A stretch of DNA of 64,000 nucleotides from NCBI RefSeq assembly GCF_008326305.1, contig NZ_BIXY01000012.1:38307-102306 (forward strand), in the 5' to 3' direction. This stretch comes from Dictyobacter arantiisoli. Lineage in GTDB: Bacteria; Chloroflexota; Ktedonobacteria; Ktedonobacterales; Ktedonobacteraceae. Below, piece by piece: positions 8,067 to 16,784 of this stretch. The notes under the pieces were generated by a model. It worked only from the letters and a program-made list of their open reading frames with translations. It made no database searches and was not told the origin of the DNA. How positions within the stretch are numbered: the first letter of the stretch is position 1; each line of letters begins with the position of its first letter. Made by a program: the position numbers and the translations under genes.

Positions 8067-9758
8067 CTACGGCGTGACAATTGAAAGATTGGAATAAACA
8101 ACCTCTTCCTGATATCCTTCAACATAAAAGCCAACCAGCCCTGAGGCAAACCCTTTCGGATTTGGATCAACGACATTGCTCACTACCAGGGTATTGTTCA
8201 TATAAAAGCTAAACGAATTTCCCCGTGCTTCCACCATAATCGTATTGCTCTTTCCTGGCGGTGCCACAATTGTGGAGATATCATGGTTTGCATCTTCATT
8301 GAGATTGACCCAGGTGCCTTTGTCAAAACGCTGAAATTGATACTCTAAACTTCCATAGGGATCAAAGGAAAATTGATAATAGCTAGCCAGATCTGTGCGA
8401 TTTGCTTGATCTAGCGAGGCACGGAAAATTACGCCCTGAAAGTCATTGACAAAGTCATTCTGACGCCTCGTTTCCCGCATGGTGACAGTCAGTTTAAAAT
8501 CCTTGAGGACATGCCTGTAGAATGGCGCAATGATGGATTCATTTTGATGTGGATTGTCGACGTAATAGTGTTGCTGTTTATCAAAGTAGAAGAAAGGAGA
8601 TGGACTCCAGTCCGCTTGATCCTGGAAAGGATGGTGCAGCATGTCAATACTGGAGATGGTCGCTGTAGCAACGGGTTTGGGAATGATCCTGGATTTAGCT
8701 GATCCTTCATGCTGAAAGAATAGGGGAACACCAATAGCGGCGACCACTACAAGCAACGCGACGCTCACGATCAACCCACGTATAAACCATAGGCCAGAGT
8801 GGTGTTGAGATCTGGCTGGCTTAACCTGGATGGTGGATGCTGGCATGACGGGCGAGAAAAACTCACTATCAGCCAGTAAGGATGTATCGATTGAGCGTGT
8901 AGCATGTTTGTCGCTACTGGCCACAGCAGCGGAAAAAGCCGCCAGGAGAGCGCCAGCCGTTTGATAGCGATCTTCAGGCTGCTTCGCCAGTGCCTTGAGA
9001 ACGACACGATCCATCGCCAGGTTAATATCCCCGCGTATCAAGGCCAGAGAAGGTGGTGGTTCATAGACGTGTAACAGGGCCAGTGCAATTGAAGTGTCCC
9101 CATGAAAAGGTAGCCGTTTGGTCAACGCAAAGAAAAGGGTTATCCCCAGCGAATAGACATCTGAACGTCCATCCAGAGAGAGACCTCGCGCCTGCTCAGG
9201 AGAAATATAATCGGGTGTGCCCAATATCTCATGAGCCTGTTCAGGTGAGGTTTGCCCTGGAGCAATATCTGTCCGGGCGATACGAGCAATGCCAAAATCA
9301 GAGAGCATGGCCTCGCCAGCACTATTCAACAAGATATTCGCTGGCTTGACATCACAATGGACACAACCATGCTCATGCGCGAAATCTAACGCAGCCGCCA
9401 GTTGTGTCAGATACCACTGTGCCTCTTTAAATGATAATGGTCCTCGCCTGGCCAAATACGCTGCCAGCGTACCACCCGGCATATAAGGCATGATAATGTA
9501 AGGATAGCCATCTTCCTCACCATAAGAATAGATGGGCAAAATATTCTCATGAGCTAATCGACTGGCGGCTTCGGCCTCTTGTAAAAAACGGCGATGAAAT
9601 TCTTGTTGCTTTTGAGCATCGAGATCAGCGCGTCGTAAAAATACTTTCACTGCTACTTTCCGCTCTGGCTCTTTTTGCTGAGCCAGAAATACCGCGCTGG
9701 TCCCCCCATGTCCGAGCAACTTCTCCAACACACATGATCCTAGCTCCTTGCCAATCAT
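8067..9758 (-). CDS. Membrane Ser/Thr protein kinase with extracellular LamG-like domain
   Basis: The 563-residue protein has an N-terminal Hanks-type kinase domain (about 1-275). It shows a glycine loop GHGGTSAVFLA, VAVK lysine near 38, catalytic loop HCDVKPANIL with Asp near 136, DFG near 154, and GTPDYISPEQ. All catalytic residues are present, although the Arg before the catalytic Asp is Cys, so it is a non-RD kinase. One membrane helix (WFIRGLIVSVALLVVVAAIG, about 323-342) leads to a 210-residue outer domain that resembles a concanavalin/LamG-like sandwich, a possible glycan sensor. ATG 9758, seven bases after AGGGGG, is preferred over a start at 9806. Confidence 0.92.
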   Translation of the reverse strand: MIGKELGSCVLEKLLGHGGTSAVFLAQQKEPERKVAVKVFLRRADLDAQKQQEFHRRFLQEAEAASRLAHENILPIYSYGEEDGYPYIIMPYMPGGTLAAYLARRGPLSFKEAQWYLTQLAAALDFAHEHGCVHCDVKPANILLNSAGEAMLSDFGIARIARTDIAPGQTSPEQAHEILGTPDYISPEQARGLSLDGRSDVYSLGITLFFALTKRLPFHGDTSIALALLHVYEPPPSLALIRGDINLAMDRVVLKALAKQPEDRYQTAGALLAAFSAAVASSDKHATRSIDTSLLADSEFFSPVMPASTIQVKPARSQHHSGLWFIRGLIVSVALLVVVAAIGVPLFFQHEGSAKSRIIPKPVATATISSIDMLHHPFQDQADWSPSPFFYFDKQQHYYVDNPHQNESIIAPFYRHVLKDFKLTVTMRETRRQNDFVNDFQGVIFRASLDQANRTDLASYYQFSFDPYGSLEYQFQRFDKGTWVNLNEDANHDISTIVAPPGKSNTIMVEARGNSFSFYMNNTLVVSNVVDPNPKGFASGLVGFYVEGYQEEVVYSNLSIVTP

Positions 9759-10020
9759 GTGCTGCCCCCTGGTTACAACCACACAGAAGCTCCTCTCTAG
9801 CTCCACCTCTGAAAATCCTGTGCCATTAGTGGGCGTTTTGTTTGACTGTCATTATATTCCCGATACCACCACAATTGTAAACTTAGCTTCTTTCTACTGT
9901 CAACTGTTCTATTCCTCTTTGGATGGTGCCCGTTCAAACTTACTCCAGCATACATTCTCTCTACCACATTCCTACTTTCAGTAGTGTTTGATTCCCATAG
10001 CCTCCACATTCTTCTCACAT

Positions 10021-10140
10021 ATGTTTTCGCACCTCTGGTGCTCAAAAAAAAAGATTATCTCTGGTAGAAAAAGTCCGAATGACTTTTTCTGCCAGAGATA
10101 ATCAGGATGCGCAGGCGCGGGAGTACCTGCCTGTCTACAA
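10021..10140. repeat. Long-hairpin intergenic repeat, copy B
   Basis: A 23-bp stem (10053-10075 with 10081-10103, one G-T pair) encloses a five-base loop. Beside it is the small palindrome GCACCTCTGGTGC within GTTTTCGCACC...GGTGCTCAAA, in reverse orientation relative to copy A. The far side (GCGCAGGCGCGGGAG...CTGCCTG) matches the second GC-rich module of the family. It abuts the TAG stop of the aminopeptidase gene. The rest of the gap up to 9759 shows nothing beyond a possible kinase promoter. Confidence 0.75.
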
Positions 10141-10141
10141 G

Positions 10142-11203
10142 CTAGAGCACAAATTTGCCATCACGCATAATAACCTGATCATCGACCTCGATGGTGCAAT
10201 TGGTAGGAATGACATCGACATGAATCGTGGCATTCCAATTGGCACCGGTAAACTCAGGATAAGGATTGCCAAAGGCGACATGTAAGCCAGGAAGCTTTTC
10301 ATCCTGCAAAAGATTCCCCACAAGTCCTTTCAAACTGGTCAGAGTACCAATCGCGAATTCTCCAGCACGATTGCCGTTGGGAACTGAGAAAAGATAATCC
10401 CGCACCTCCTGCGCCAGCGCTGTATCCTCACTGCTTATCTCAGTAATATAGCCATCCTTGACCTTGATCACCAATGGCTGCTTCAGCACACCATACTTTT
10501 CGGAGAAGAAGTCACCCAATACTTCGCAGACCAATACACCATCCACTGTTGCGGGCGCGGTATAGACTTCACCTTCGGGCAAGTTGCCCCATTTTCCTTG
10601 CTCGTGGTAACGACCATGGCAGGGTATCCATTTCCAGTCTGGATGGAATGTGGCCGTCACATCACTTCCCTTTTCCGAAGTCACATGGATCTTCTTTGCA
10701 TGGCGAACAAGCTCATAAATACGATGCGTAATCGTATAGACCTCGTCGTAGTCGGCGCACATACCTTCAACCATCAAAGTATCGTCAATGCCAATCATAT
10801 GCCCATGGCGTACTTTCAGTTCATTGACCAGGAAGGGCAGCAAAGGAATACGGAAAGCAATTTCGCCTGGTTGAGCGGTAGCAATATAATAACTGACGGT
10901 AGGACGAGACTGCACATAATCCTTGCGCAGTTCATCCGGAAAAAAGGTCAATGGACGCTCACCATAATGCTCGAGAAAGCGAATCGTTACATCGGCATGT
11001 CGGGCCAGAGCAGCGGATGCCACCCGCTGCGCGATATGCTGACGCGCGAAATCGGTCAAAATAAAGACGCGATCACTCGCAGTGACACCCATACATACCA
11101 GCGCATTTTCAGCGCCACGTTGCATACGCTCCTCAAAGGTCAACGACTCAAGTTCTCGCTGCTGTTTATAAGACTGCTCTATTTTATCACCCATGAAATA
11201 CAT
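10142..11203 (-). CDS. Leucyl aminopeptidase-like metallopeptidase (M29/AmpS, COG2309)
   Basis: The 353-residue protein resembles the M29 thermophilic aminopeptidase group. It has the block NLPEGEVYTAP near residue 215, a GEFAIGT segment near 280 where the family has its metal-binding Glu, and a C-terminal HVAFGNPYPEFTGAN followed by IHVDVI that supplies the His/Asp ligands. Such enzymes use two metal ions to release N-terminal residues from peptides in the cytoplasm. There is no signal peptide. An AGGAG stands only two bases before ATG 11203 and 11 before an alternative ATG at 11194, so the start is ambiguous by three residues. Confidence 0.82.
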   Translation of the reverse strand: MYFMGDKIEQSYKQQRELESLTFEERMQRGAENALVCMGVTASDRVFILTDFARQHIAQRVASAALARHADVTIRFLEHYGERPLTFFPDELRKDYVQSRPTVSYYIATAQPGEIAFRIPLLPFLVNELKVRHGHMIGIDDTLMVEGMCADYDEVYTITHRIYELVRHAKKIHVTSEKGSDVTATFHPDWKWIPCHGRYHEQGKWGNLPEGEVYTAPATVDGVLVCEVLGDFFSEKYGVLKQPLVIKVKDGYITEISSEDTALAQEVRDYLFSVPNGNRAGEFAIGTLTSLKGLVGNLLQDEKLPGLHVAFGNPYPEFTGANWNATIHVDVIPTNCTIEVDDQVIMRDGKFVL

Positions 11204-11600
11204 TACTCCTTTAAAATGTCTGTGCGTTCTGAATCATATCTGCAAACTATGTATAGCAAATGATACTGTGTGTATCCCGACTATTCTCTTCACAGTACAC
11301 AATCGGGTCAATAAGTGCAACCCCGATCATCCACCATGGCACCACCATTACTATATTCCTAACAATATCATCACACATAGACACAACGAAAAACCAGAGG
11401 AATCTATAAACACCAGTAAACTCGTTCAAGCAGGCTGCAAATAGTACATCTGAGGCATCTCAAAGAGCCAGACAAGAATAAACAACCTGTTGTTAGCTGC
11501 ACTGTATGTTATACTACATCCAATCCGATAGATGGGCTAAGCCCCTTTAGCCCTTTCCCGTTCTGTACACATTCCTGATTAGCAAGGAGGGCCTTATGTT
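11204..11600. other. Divergent promoter region
   Basis: These 397 bases separate the minus-strand aminopeptidase from the plus-strand YbjN-like gene and must hold promoters for both. The stretch is AT-rich. AAGGAGG at 11584-11590 is a strong ribosome site for the downstream gene. I could not pick out a convincing -35/-10 pair, repeat or RNA element. Confidence 0.5.
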
Positions 11601-12227
11601 ATGTTAGATCACTTCAACATTCTGCACATCGCAGAATACCTCAAACGTCTTGGACTCAAAATCTCCCACCTCAATCATAAACAGAAAACCATTGACCTCA
11701 CCTTTAATGGTTCGCACGGACAATGGCGCATGGTTGTCGGAATTCACCATAGTGGCAATACCAGCAAATTGATGCTCATTGCCCCCCACATCAGTGTCAT
11801 CTCCGATTTGAAACGACAGGAATGTCTTGAAGCATTGCTGGCAGTCAACTATCGGATCGCGATCGGTAAATTCGGCATCGATCTGGAAGATGGTGAAGTG
11901 CGCCTCGAAGAAAGTATCCCCCTGGCTGAAGAGAGCATTAGCTTTGACCAATTTCAACTGGCCTTCAGCGCACTGATGCAAACCGTCTCGATCTATCAGA
12001 ACCTGTTCGCACACATCATTAATGAAGATCTTAGCCCATTGGAAGCAATACAGGTCTGCGAAAATGACTTTTTCACGAATAGTGATTATGTGCCAACCTT
12101 TGAGATCACAAAATTAACCAACGATGAGCAGGGAGAGAGTGATCAGGAAAGCGAAAGCACTTCCGACCTCGACGTCAACGACGTTATGGCTGAGGTATCA
12201 CGCCTCCTGGGATATACACAGGAATAA
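11601..12227 (+). CDS. YbjN-domain protein
   Basis: The 208-residue protein resembles the YbjN/DUF1790 fold, related to type III secretion chaperones, over residues about 1-135. It has an N-terminal amphipathic helix, a strand pair (WRMVVGIHHSG), then LLAVNYRIAIGKFGIDLEDG and a long C-terminal helix FDQFQLAFSALMQTVS. The last 50 residues form an acidic tail (GESDQESESTSDLD). The function is unknown, though YbjN proteins affect stress and motility phenotypes in enterobacteria. ATG 11601 follows AAGGAGG by ten bases. It faces the kinase-Rieske gene tail-to-tail. Confidence 0.7.
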   Translation: MLDHFNILHIAEYLKRLGLKISHLNHKQKTIDLTFNGSHGQWRMVVGIHHSGNTSKLMLIAPHISVISDLKRQECLEALLAVNYRIAIGKFGIDLEDGEVRLEESIPLAEESISFDQFQLAFSALMQTVSIYQNLFAHIINEDLSPLEAIQVCENDFFTNSDYVPTFEITKLTNDEQGESDQESESTSDLDVNDVMAEVSRLLGYTQE

Positions 12228-12447
12228 GTAGAAGTTCATTAAAAGAGCAGTACCATCTACCACCATCCTATCTATTTTCAGCGCTCTGTTCCTCTCTCCA
12301 AAGATGCTTTGAGCGAACATACAATACCAGAATCGGCATAACCATACAACCTTGTTGGCTGTGTTTCAGTGAAATATCTCTATTCAATACGCATATACTT
12401 CGTATTCACTTGTATTACAGCAAATACAATTATACCAGGTATGGAAT

Positions 12448-12496
12448 AAAGAAAGATGATCTGGCAAAGAATTCCTCCACCGGATCATCTTTCTTT
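12448..12496. terminator. Bidirectional terminator between convergent genes
   Basis: AAAGAAAGATGATC-TGG pairs with CCGGATCATCTTTCTTT (17 pairs with one G-T) around a 15-base loop. A/T runs lie on both sides. It separates the YbjN-like gene from the minus-strand kinase-Rieske gene. Confidence 0.75.
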
Positions 12497-12521
12497 GCTT
12501 TTATTCATGCTAAGCGAAGAG

Positions 12522-14711
12522 CTACGCATTTGCCAGGGCAGTAACTGTCCCATCTCCGTTGACACTAATTTTGACAGCTGGCAAGGGCCTCATCGCTGGT
12601 CCTTGAACGACGGCACCATTACGAGCGGGATCAAAGATAGCGCCATGCGCGGGACAAACAAACATTTTCGAGGCTGGATCATAGTTGACCGCAACACCCA
12701 CATGGGTACAGGCTCGATCATAGGCTGCGAAATTGCCATTGGCAAGATGGACAAGGAGCGCGCCTTGCTGATTAGCGGGATCGATAAACATGGACGCACT
12801 GTTGGTAGCTTGACGCGTCGAACCAATAACGGTTCCTGTATGGCCGGCGGGAGCGGCCTTCGCCGGGGTTGTCCCCCCCGTCTTCTTCGGCGGCGTGGTC
12901 GTCTTTGTCTGTGCTGTCGGACCTGTTTTTGTCGTTGAAGCTTGTTTTTGTCCGGCGGTAGGAGGATTTTGTGTCCCTCCCTGTTGCGCAAGCTGACCCA
13001 GACCGGGATTTATTGCATGCACGGCAAAAGCTAAGCCAGTTGCAGCAACAACACCACCACCAATCATTGCGATCACCCGTCGTCGCTTCATTTTACCGCC
13101 AGATTGCGCCATCCCCAGAGGAGAAGTTTGTTTGCGGCGTTTTTTCGAAGGCGTTGCAGTCATTCCCCAATCAAACATATCCGCATCGGTTAATTGCATT
13201 GACTCATTTGCGTTTTTTGATGCTTCAGGTTGCGGAGACACGCTCCTGGTCGATGCGGCTGGAGCAGGCACAGCATTGGCATTTTTCGCAGCAGACGCGC
13301 TGGCAGCCCCTGGCATTGAATCAGAAGGTGACCACCATTCATATGCTTTGGCTAATTCAGCCTGCTGGGCGGGATCGCCCGACAGTGTCACACCGGCATT
13401 AGGAAGAGCGGCCGCATTTTCAGGCATGTTTTTCTTGACAGCAGCCTGTACATCGGGCTGTGCGGGAGATGCTGGCCGCTTGCTTGAGGGGCTCTGCGCG
13501 GCTCCTCGGACAGGTGGGTTTGCAGGAGGCGTAGGTGGCAGAGTAGGCGGCGCTGCAACCATATAGGCTTCATTTTTTGGGGCTTGCGCTGCATACGAAC
13601 TCACCTTGACGGCTGGCTGATTAGTGCTCTGACGCATTCCAGCTTGCGCGGACGCCGCTGTAGCTGCAATATTTACGGCAGGCATACGACCCGTCACAAT
13701 GGGAGGCAACAATTGCCAGTTATTGGAACTCAGGCTCCCCAAACGTGGTGTCTCAGGAACAGCTCCCATCGCGTTGGAGGCAGTGGCATTCTTGCGTATG
13801 ACCGGGATCGGAATGCTGGATTGTGTTGCCCCGATTGCAGCCTGCGCAAACGCTTCACCCAGCTCACGTACATACTGGAAACGCTCAGATGGATTCCGTG
13901 CCAGCGCCTGACCAACAACTGATGCTAGCACCAGAGGAACATCAGGACAGAAAGTCCGTAATGATGGCACGGTTTGTTTTACATGCAATTGCGCCACCGC
14001 CCAGGGATCACTTCCCTGGAAAGGCGGCTGACCGCTCAACAGCTCAAACAGAATACATCCCAACGCATACACATCAGAACGCTGATCCACACTTTGTCCC
14101 TGCACGACTTCTGGCGCGACATATTCAGGTGCCATCAGAAAGGTCCCAGAGATGCTCAACAAATGGGCATAAGGGGCCGTGCTCTGCTCGAGCCCACTCA
14201 ATTGCAACATATGCATCAATCCGAAGCCAGCAACCATCAGGGTATCATCTTCACGCCAGACAATATTTGACGGCTTCAATGTACCATGCACAAAACCATG
14301 GCGATGCGCATAGTCCAGACCATCCACAATTTGATTGAGCCACATGCCTACCCGAGTATAGTCACTCCGCCCCTGCTGTTTCAAAGTATCAGACAACGAA
14401 CCATGCATAGCGTAAGGGGTGACCAGATAAGGATGATCTGCGACCACCCCATAATCATAAATGGGCAAGATATGAGCATGTTTCAGACTCGTAATCGAAG
14501 CTGCTTCTTTACGAAAGCGCGTCAGGAGTAATGTCCGCGCCTCAAGCGATAAACGCTCGGGGATGAGGTACAGAGTGAGCGCATCAACGCGCTGCTCTGT
14601 CTGATGGCGCGCTAAATAGACCACATTGACGTGTCCTTTTCCCACAAAGCGCTCTATACGGTACTGTCCGAGTACCTGCCCAACCAGATGATCCTCTGTA
14701 AGTGTTTGCAT
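12522..14711 (-). CDS. Pseudokinase-transmembrane-Rieske [2Fe-2S] fusion protein
   Basis: The 729 residues hold an N-terminal protein-kinase fold (about 12-290), a 250-residue Ala/Pro-rich linker, a membrane segment preceded by KMKRRR (about 541-566), a Thr/Pro stalk and a C-terminal Rieske domain. The Rieske cluster site is CTH (668-670), 15 residues, then CPAH (686-689). The disulfide cysteines of bc1-type Rieske proteins are absent. The kinase keeps the glycine loop and APE/DVYALG motifs. Its catalytic positions are lost: VAIK Lys reads VDAL, HRD reads HGT (Thr 144) and DFG reads GFG (Gly 162). It should bind rather than phosphorylate, coupling an outer redox centre to the cytoplasm. ATG 14711 follows GGAGAG by seven bases. 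Confidence 0.9.
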   Translation of the reverse strand: MQTLTEDHLVGQVLGQYRIERFVGKGHVNVVYLARHQTEQRVDALTLYLIPERLSLEARTLLLTRFRKEAASITSLKHAHILPIYDYGVVADHPYLVTPYAMHGSLSDTLKQQGRSDYTRVGMWLNQIVDGLDYAHRHGFVHGTLKPSNIVWREDDTLMVAGFGLMHMLQLSGLEQSTAPYAHLLSISGTFLMAPEYVAPEVVQGQSVDQRSDVYALGCILFELLSGQPPFQGSDPWAVAQLHVKQTVPSLRTFCPDVPLVLASVVGQALARNPSERFQYVRELGEAFAQAAIGATQSSIPIPVIRKNATASNAMGAVPETPRLGSLSSNNWQLLPPIVTGRMPAVNIAATAASAQAGMRQSTNQPAVKVSSYAAQAPKNEAYMVAAPPTLPPTPPANPPVRGAAQSPSSKRPASPAQPDVQAAVKKNMPENAAALPNAGVTLSGDPAQQAELAKAYEWWSPSDSMPGAASASAAKNANAVPAPAASTRSVSPQPEASKNANESMQLTDADMFDWGMTATPSKKRRKQTSPLGMAQSGGKMKRRRVIAMIGGGVVAATGLAFAVHAINPGLGQLAQQGGTQNPPTAGQKQASTTKTGPTAQTKTTTPPKKTGGTTPAKAAPAGHTGTVIGSTRQATNSASMFIDPANQQGALLVHLANGNFAAYDRACTHVGVAVNYDPASKMFVCPAHGAIFDPARNGAVVQGPAMRPLPAVKISVNGDGTVTALANA

Positions 14712-15466
14712 CCGACATCTCTCCAAACTACAACGATAACGTAGCATTGCGCATCCATGGCAAATATTGCGCATGGCGAATTTTCAGGTAGTGAATGAGT
14801 TAGAGCATATGACCGATCTTTTCTACCAGGCAAGCAGTGAAAACTCTGTTGCAATATCTCCCAATGCGCACCATGAATAGTGCGGGAAAAGTCGGTTTTT
14901 CTGTAACTACTAAGACTAATTTACACATTGTATCAGGATGAGTCAATTTGCTGAGCGTAAAAATAGGACTTGTGGATAAAATAGGCGCACGCGATCTTAA
15001 CCAGCCCAATAGTTCAAACAGGTCCCATCGGCAAGACTCACCTGCACGAAAATGGTACAATGAAGAGAGAGAACTTTCACGAAATTTTGAAACAAAAGTT
15101 CGATAACATGGGAGTGCAGAGGGCGAAGCCTTCTGCCGGGGTGTGGGGTGTCCCCACCTCCTTCTTTTCCCCTTTTTGCATGCCGCCTGCGGCGGCGCGA
15201 GGAAAAAGAAAAAAGGGCAGGGGACACCCCTGCCACCCCGGCAAGGGGCTCGCCGCCCCTTGCAACCCCGCTTGCGGAGCGGATTGAAGTGGATCGAATG
15301 CCCGTTCGAAAAATTCGGGATGATCCATGACAATAAAAAGAGGTAAGCATTGTCTCAACTTGAGCTACATCTAATAATTTCTTTACTATAGATTTCACCT
15401 GCGTATCCTTTACAACCTCTCAAGAGCGATAACGTACCAGGGAAATAGGGATTGGAGAGTCATTGC
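14712..15466. other. Divergent intergenic region
   Basis: These 755 bases lie between the kinase-Rieske gene and the DUF1015 gene and must contain both promoters. The middle holds the inverted GC-rich repeat described separately. Apart from that, the stretch 14712-15104 shows no RNA gene or credible ORF. Confidence 0.5.
15108..15290. repeat. GC-rich intergenic repeat, inverted pair
   Basis: Two copies of the GC-rich module face each other across a central GCCGCCTGCGGCGGC palindrome near 15181. The left copy reads GGGGTGTGGGGTGTCCCCACC, the reverse of the plus-oriented block GGGACACCCC(T)GCCACCCCGG on the right. Shared blocks are the G/A-rich AGAAAAAAGGG and the terminal CCGGCA. The overlapping ORFs on both strands here come from the low-complexity repeat and are not genes. 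Confidence 0.7.
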
Positions 15467-16771
15467 ATGGCAGATGTTCAACCACTTCACGGATTTAGAT
15501 TTGCACAAGAGCTCGTTGGCGATCCGGCACAGACAATCACTCCTCCGTTCGATGTGATTAGTCCCGCAGCACAGACGCGTTATTATGAACGTAACCCTTA
15601 TAATATTATCCGTCTGGAACTGGGAAAAACATATCCTACCGATGATGCATTCAATAACAACTATGCGCGCGCAGCCACGACGCTGGCTGAATGGCGCTTA
15701 GAGGGCGTGCTACGCCAGGAACAAACACTTTGCTATTATCTCTATCAGCAACGCTTTAGCTATGCCGGTCAGAGCTATATCCGTACCAGTCTGCTGGCGC
15801 GCGTGCGCCTGGAACCCTGGGATGCACAGGTGATCCTACCTCATGAGCATACCAGAACCAAAGATAAAGAGGATCGTCTGCAACTGCTCCGTGCCTGCTC
15901 AACCAATTTCAGCCCGATCATGTGTATGTATGATGATCCACAGGGCCGTATACGGCGGGTACTGGCACACTATGCGGAACAACCAGAAGTTCACATTCAG
16001 GATGAGGTCGGTGAGGAGCATCTGCTACAACCTATCACCGATGCACAGCAGATCGCCCTCATTCAAGATTTCTTTGCACAGCGCCAACTTTATATCGCCG
16101 ATGGACATCATCGCTATACGACTGCGTTAAATTATCGCGACGAAATCGCAGCGCAACGCGGCGGCTTATCCTCGCAAGATGGCGCGAACTTTGTCTTTAT
16201 GGCCCTGATTGATGTTGATGATCCAGGAATGCTGGTATTACCCACTCATCGCCTCTTATTCGATCTTACAGAGGAGCAACTGCGACAACTCAATGCCGAG
16301 CAGTTAGCGACAAACTTTACAGTTAAATCGCTCACAGAAGCAACGGATGAGGCGATGCAGGAGCGGCTTGCCAGCGCGAATCAGCAACAGCCATCTTTCA
16401 TTATCAAGACCGCAGAGACGACACTGCTACTGACCATCAATGATCATGGACAGCAATTGATGAAAGAGAGTGGACATTCCGAGGCATGGAACGCACTGGA
16501 TGTGGCGGTCGTCCAAAAACTGCTCCTTGAATCCCAGTTGCAAATTACTGCCGAAGATGTCGCTGCCGGTCACCATATCCGCTATGAACACGAGACACAG
16601 CAGGCATTGCAGGCGCTACAAACGGGAGCGGCCCAGGTCGTCATACTATTGCAGGGAATCCCATTCCGGAAAGTGCGTGATGTGGCCCTGGCAGATGATC
16701 GCATGCCACAAAAGTCTACCTACCTCTATCCAAAACTCATCACCGGTCTGGTCATCAATCCCTTATGGTAA
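15467..16771 (+). CDS. DUF1015 family protein
   Basis: The 434-residue protein is a full-length DUF1015 member. The signature near the start is ITPPFDVISP (about 24-33), followed by LPHEHTRTKDKEDRL near 124 and IADGHHRYTTALNYR near 210. Characterised archaeal relatives of this broad group include a free-serine kinase, and the DGHHRY motif lies in the nucleotide site there, so a small-molecule phosphotransfer role is possible but unproven. ATG 15467 is preferred to TTG 15452 because GGAG lies about ten bases before it. The gene ends 13 bases before the FAD oxidoreductase start, so the two are probably one operon. Confidence 0.85.
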   Translation: MADVQPLHGFRFAQELVGDPAQTITPPFDVISPAAQTRYYERNPYNIIRLELGKTYPTDDAFNNNYARAATTLAEWRLEGVLRQEQTLCYYLYQQRFSYAGQSYIRTSLLARVRLEPWDAQVILPHEHTRTKDKEDRLQLLRACSTNFSPIMCMYDDPQGRIRRVLAHYAEQPEVHIQDEVGEEHLLQPITDAQQIALIQDFFAQRQLYIADGHHRYTTALNYRDEIAAQRGGLSSQDGANFVFMALIDVDDPGMLVLPTHRLLFDLTEEQLRQLNAEQLATNFTVKSLTEATDEAMQERLASANQQQPSFIIKTAETTLLLTINDHGQQLMKESGHSEAWNALDVAVVQKLLLESQLQITAEDVAAGHHIRYEHETQQALQALQTGAAQVVILLQGIPFRKVRDVALADDRMPQKSTYLYPKLITGLVINPLW

Positions 16772-16784
16772 GGAGCAAAAAAGA

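Noticed and set aside
12971..13566. Plus-strand ORFs antisense to the kinase-Rieske linker
   Set aside because: They mirror the Ala/Pro-rich minus-strand gene, as GC-rich low-complexity DNA often does, and have no initiation signal.
14997..15398. Overlapping ORFs on both strands around 15.0-15.4 kb
   Set aside because: They are low-complexity Arg/Gly/Pro frames produced by the inverted GC-rich repeat and lack ribosome sites.
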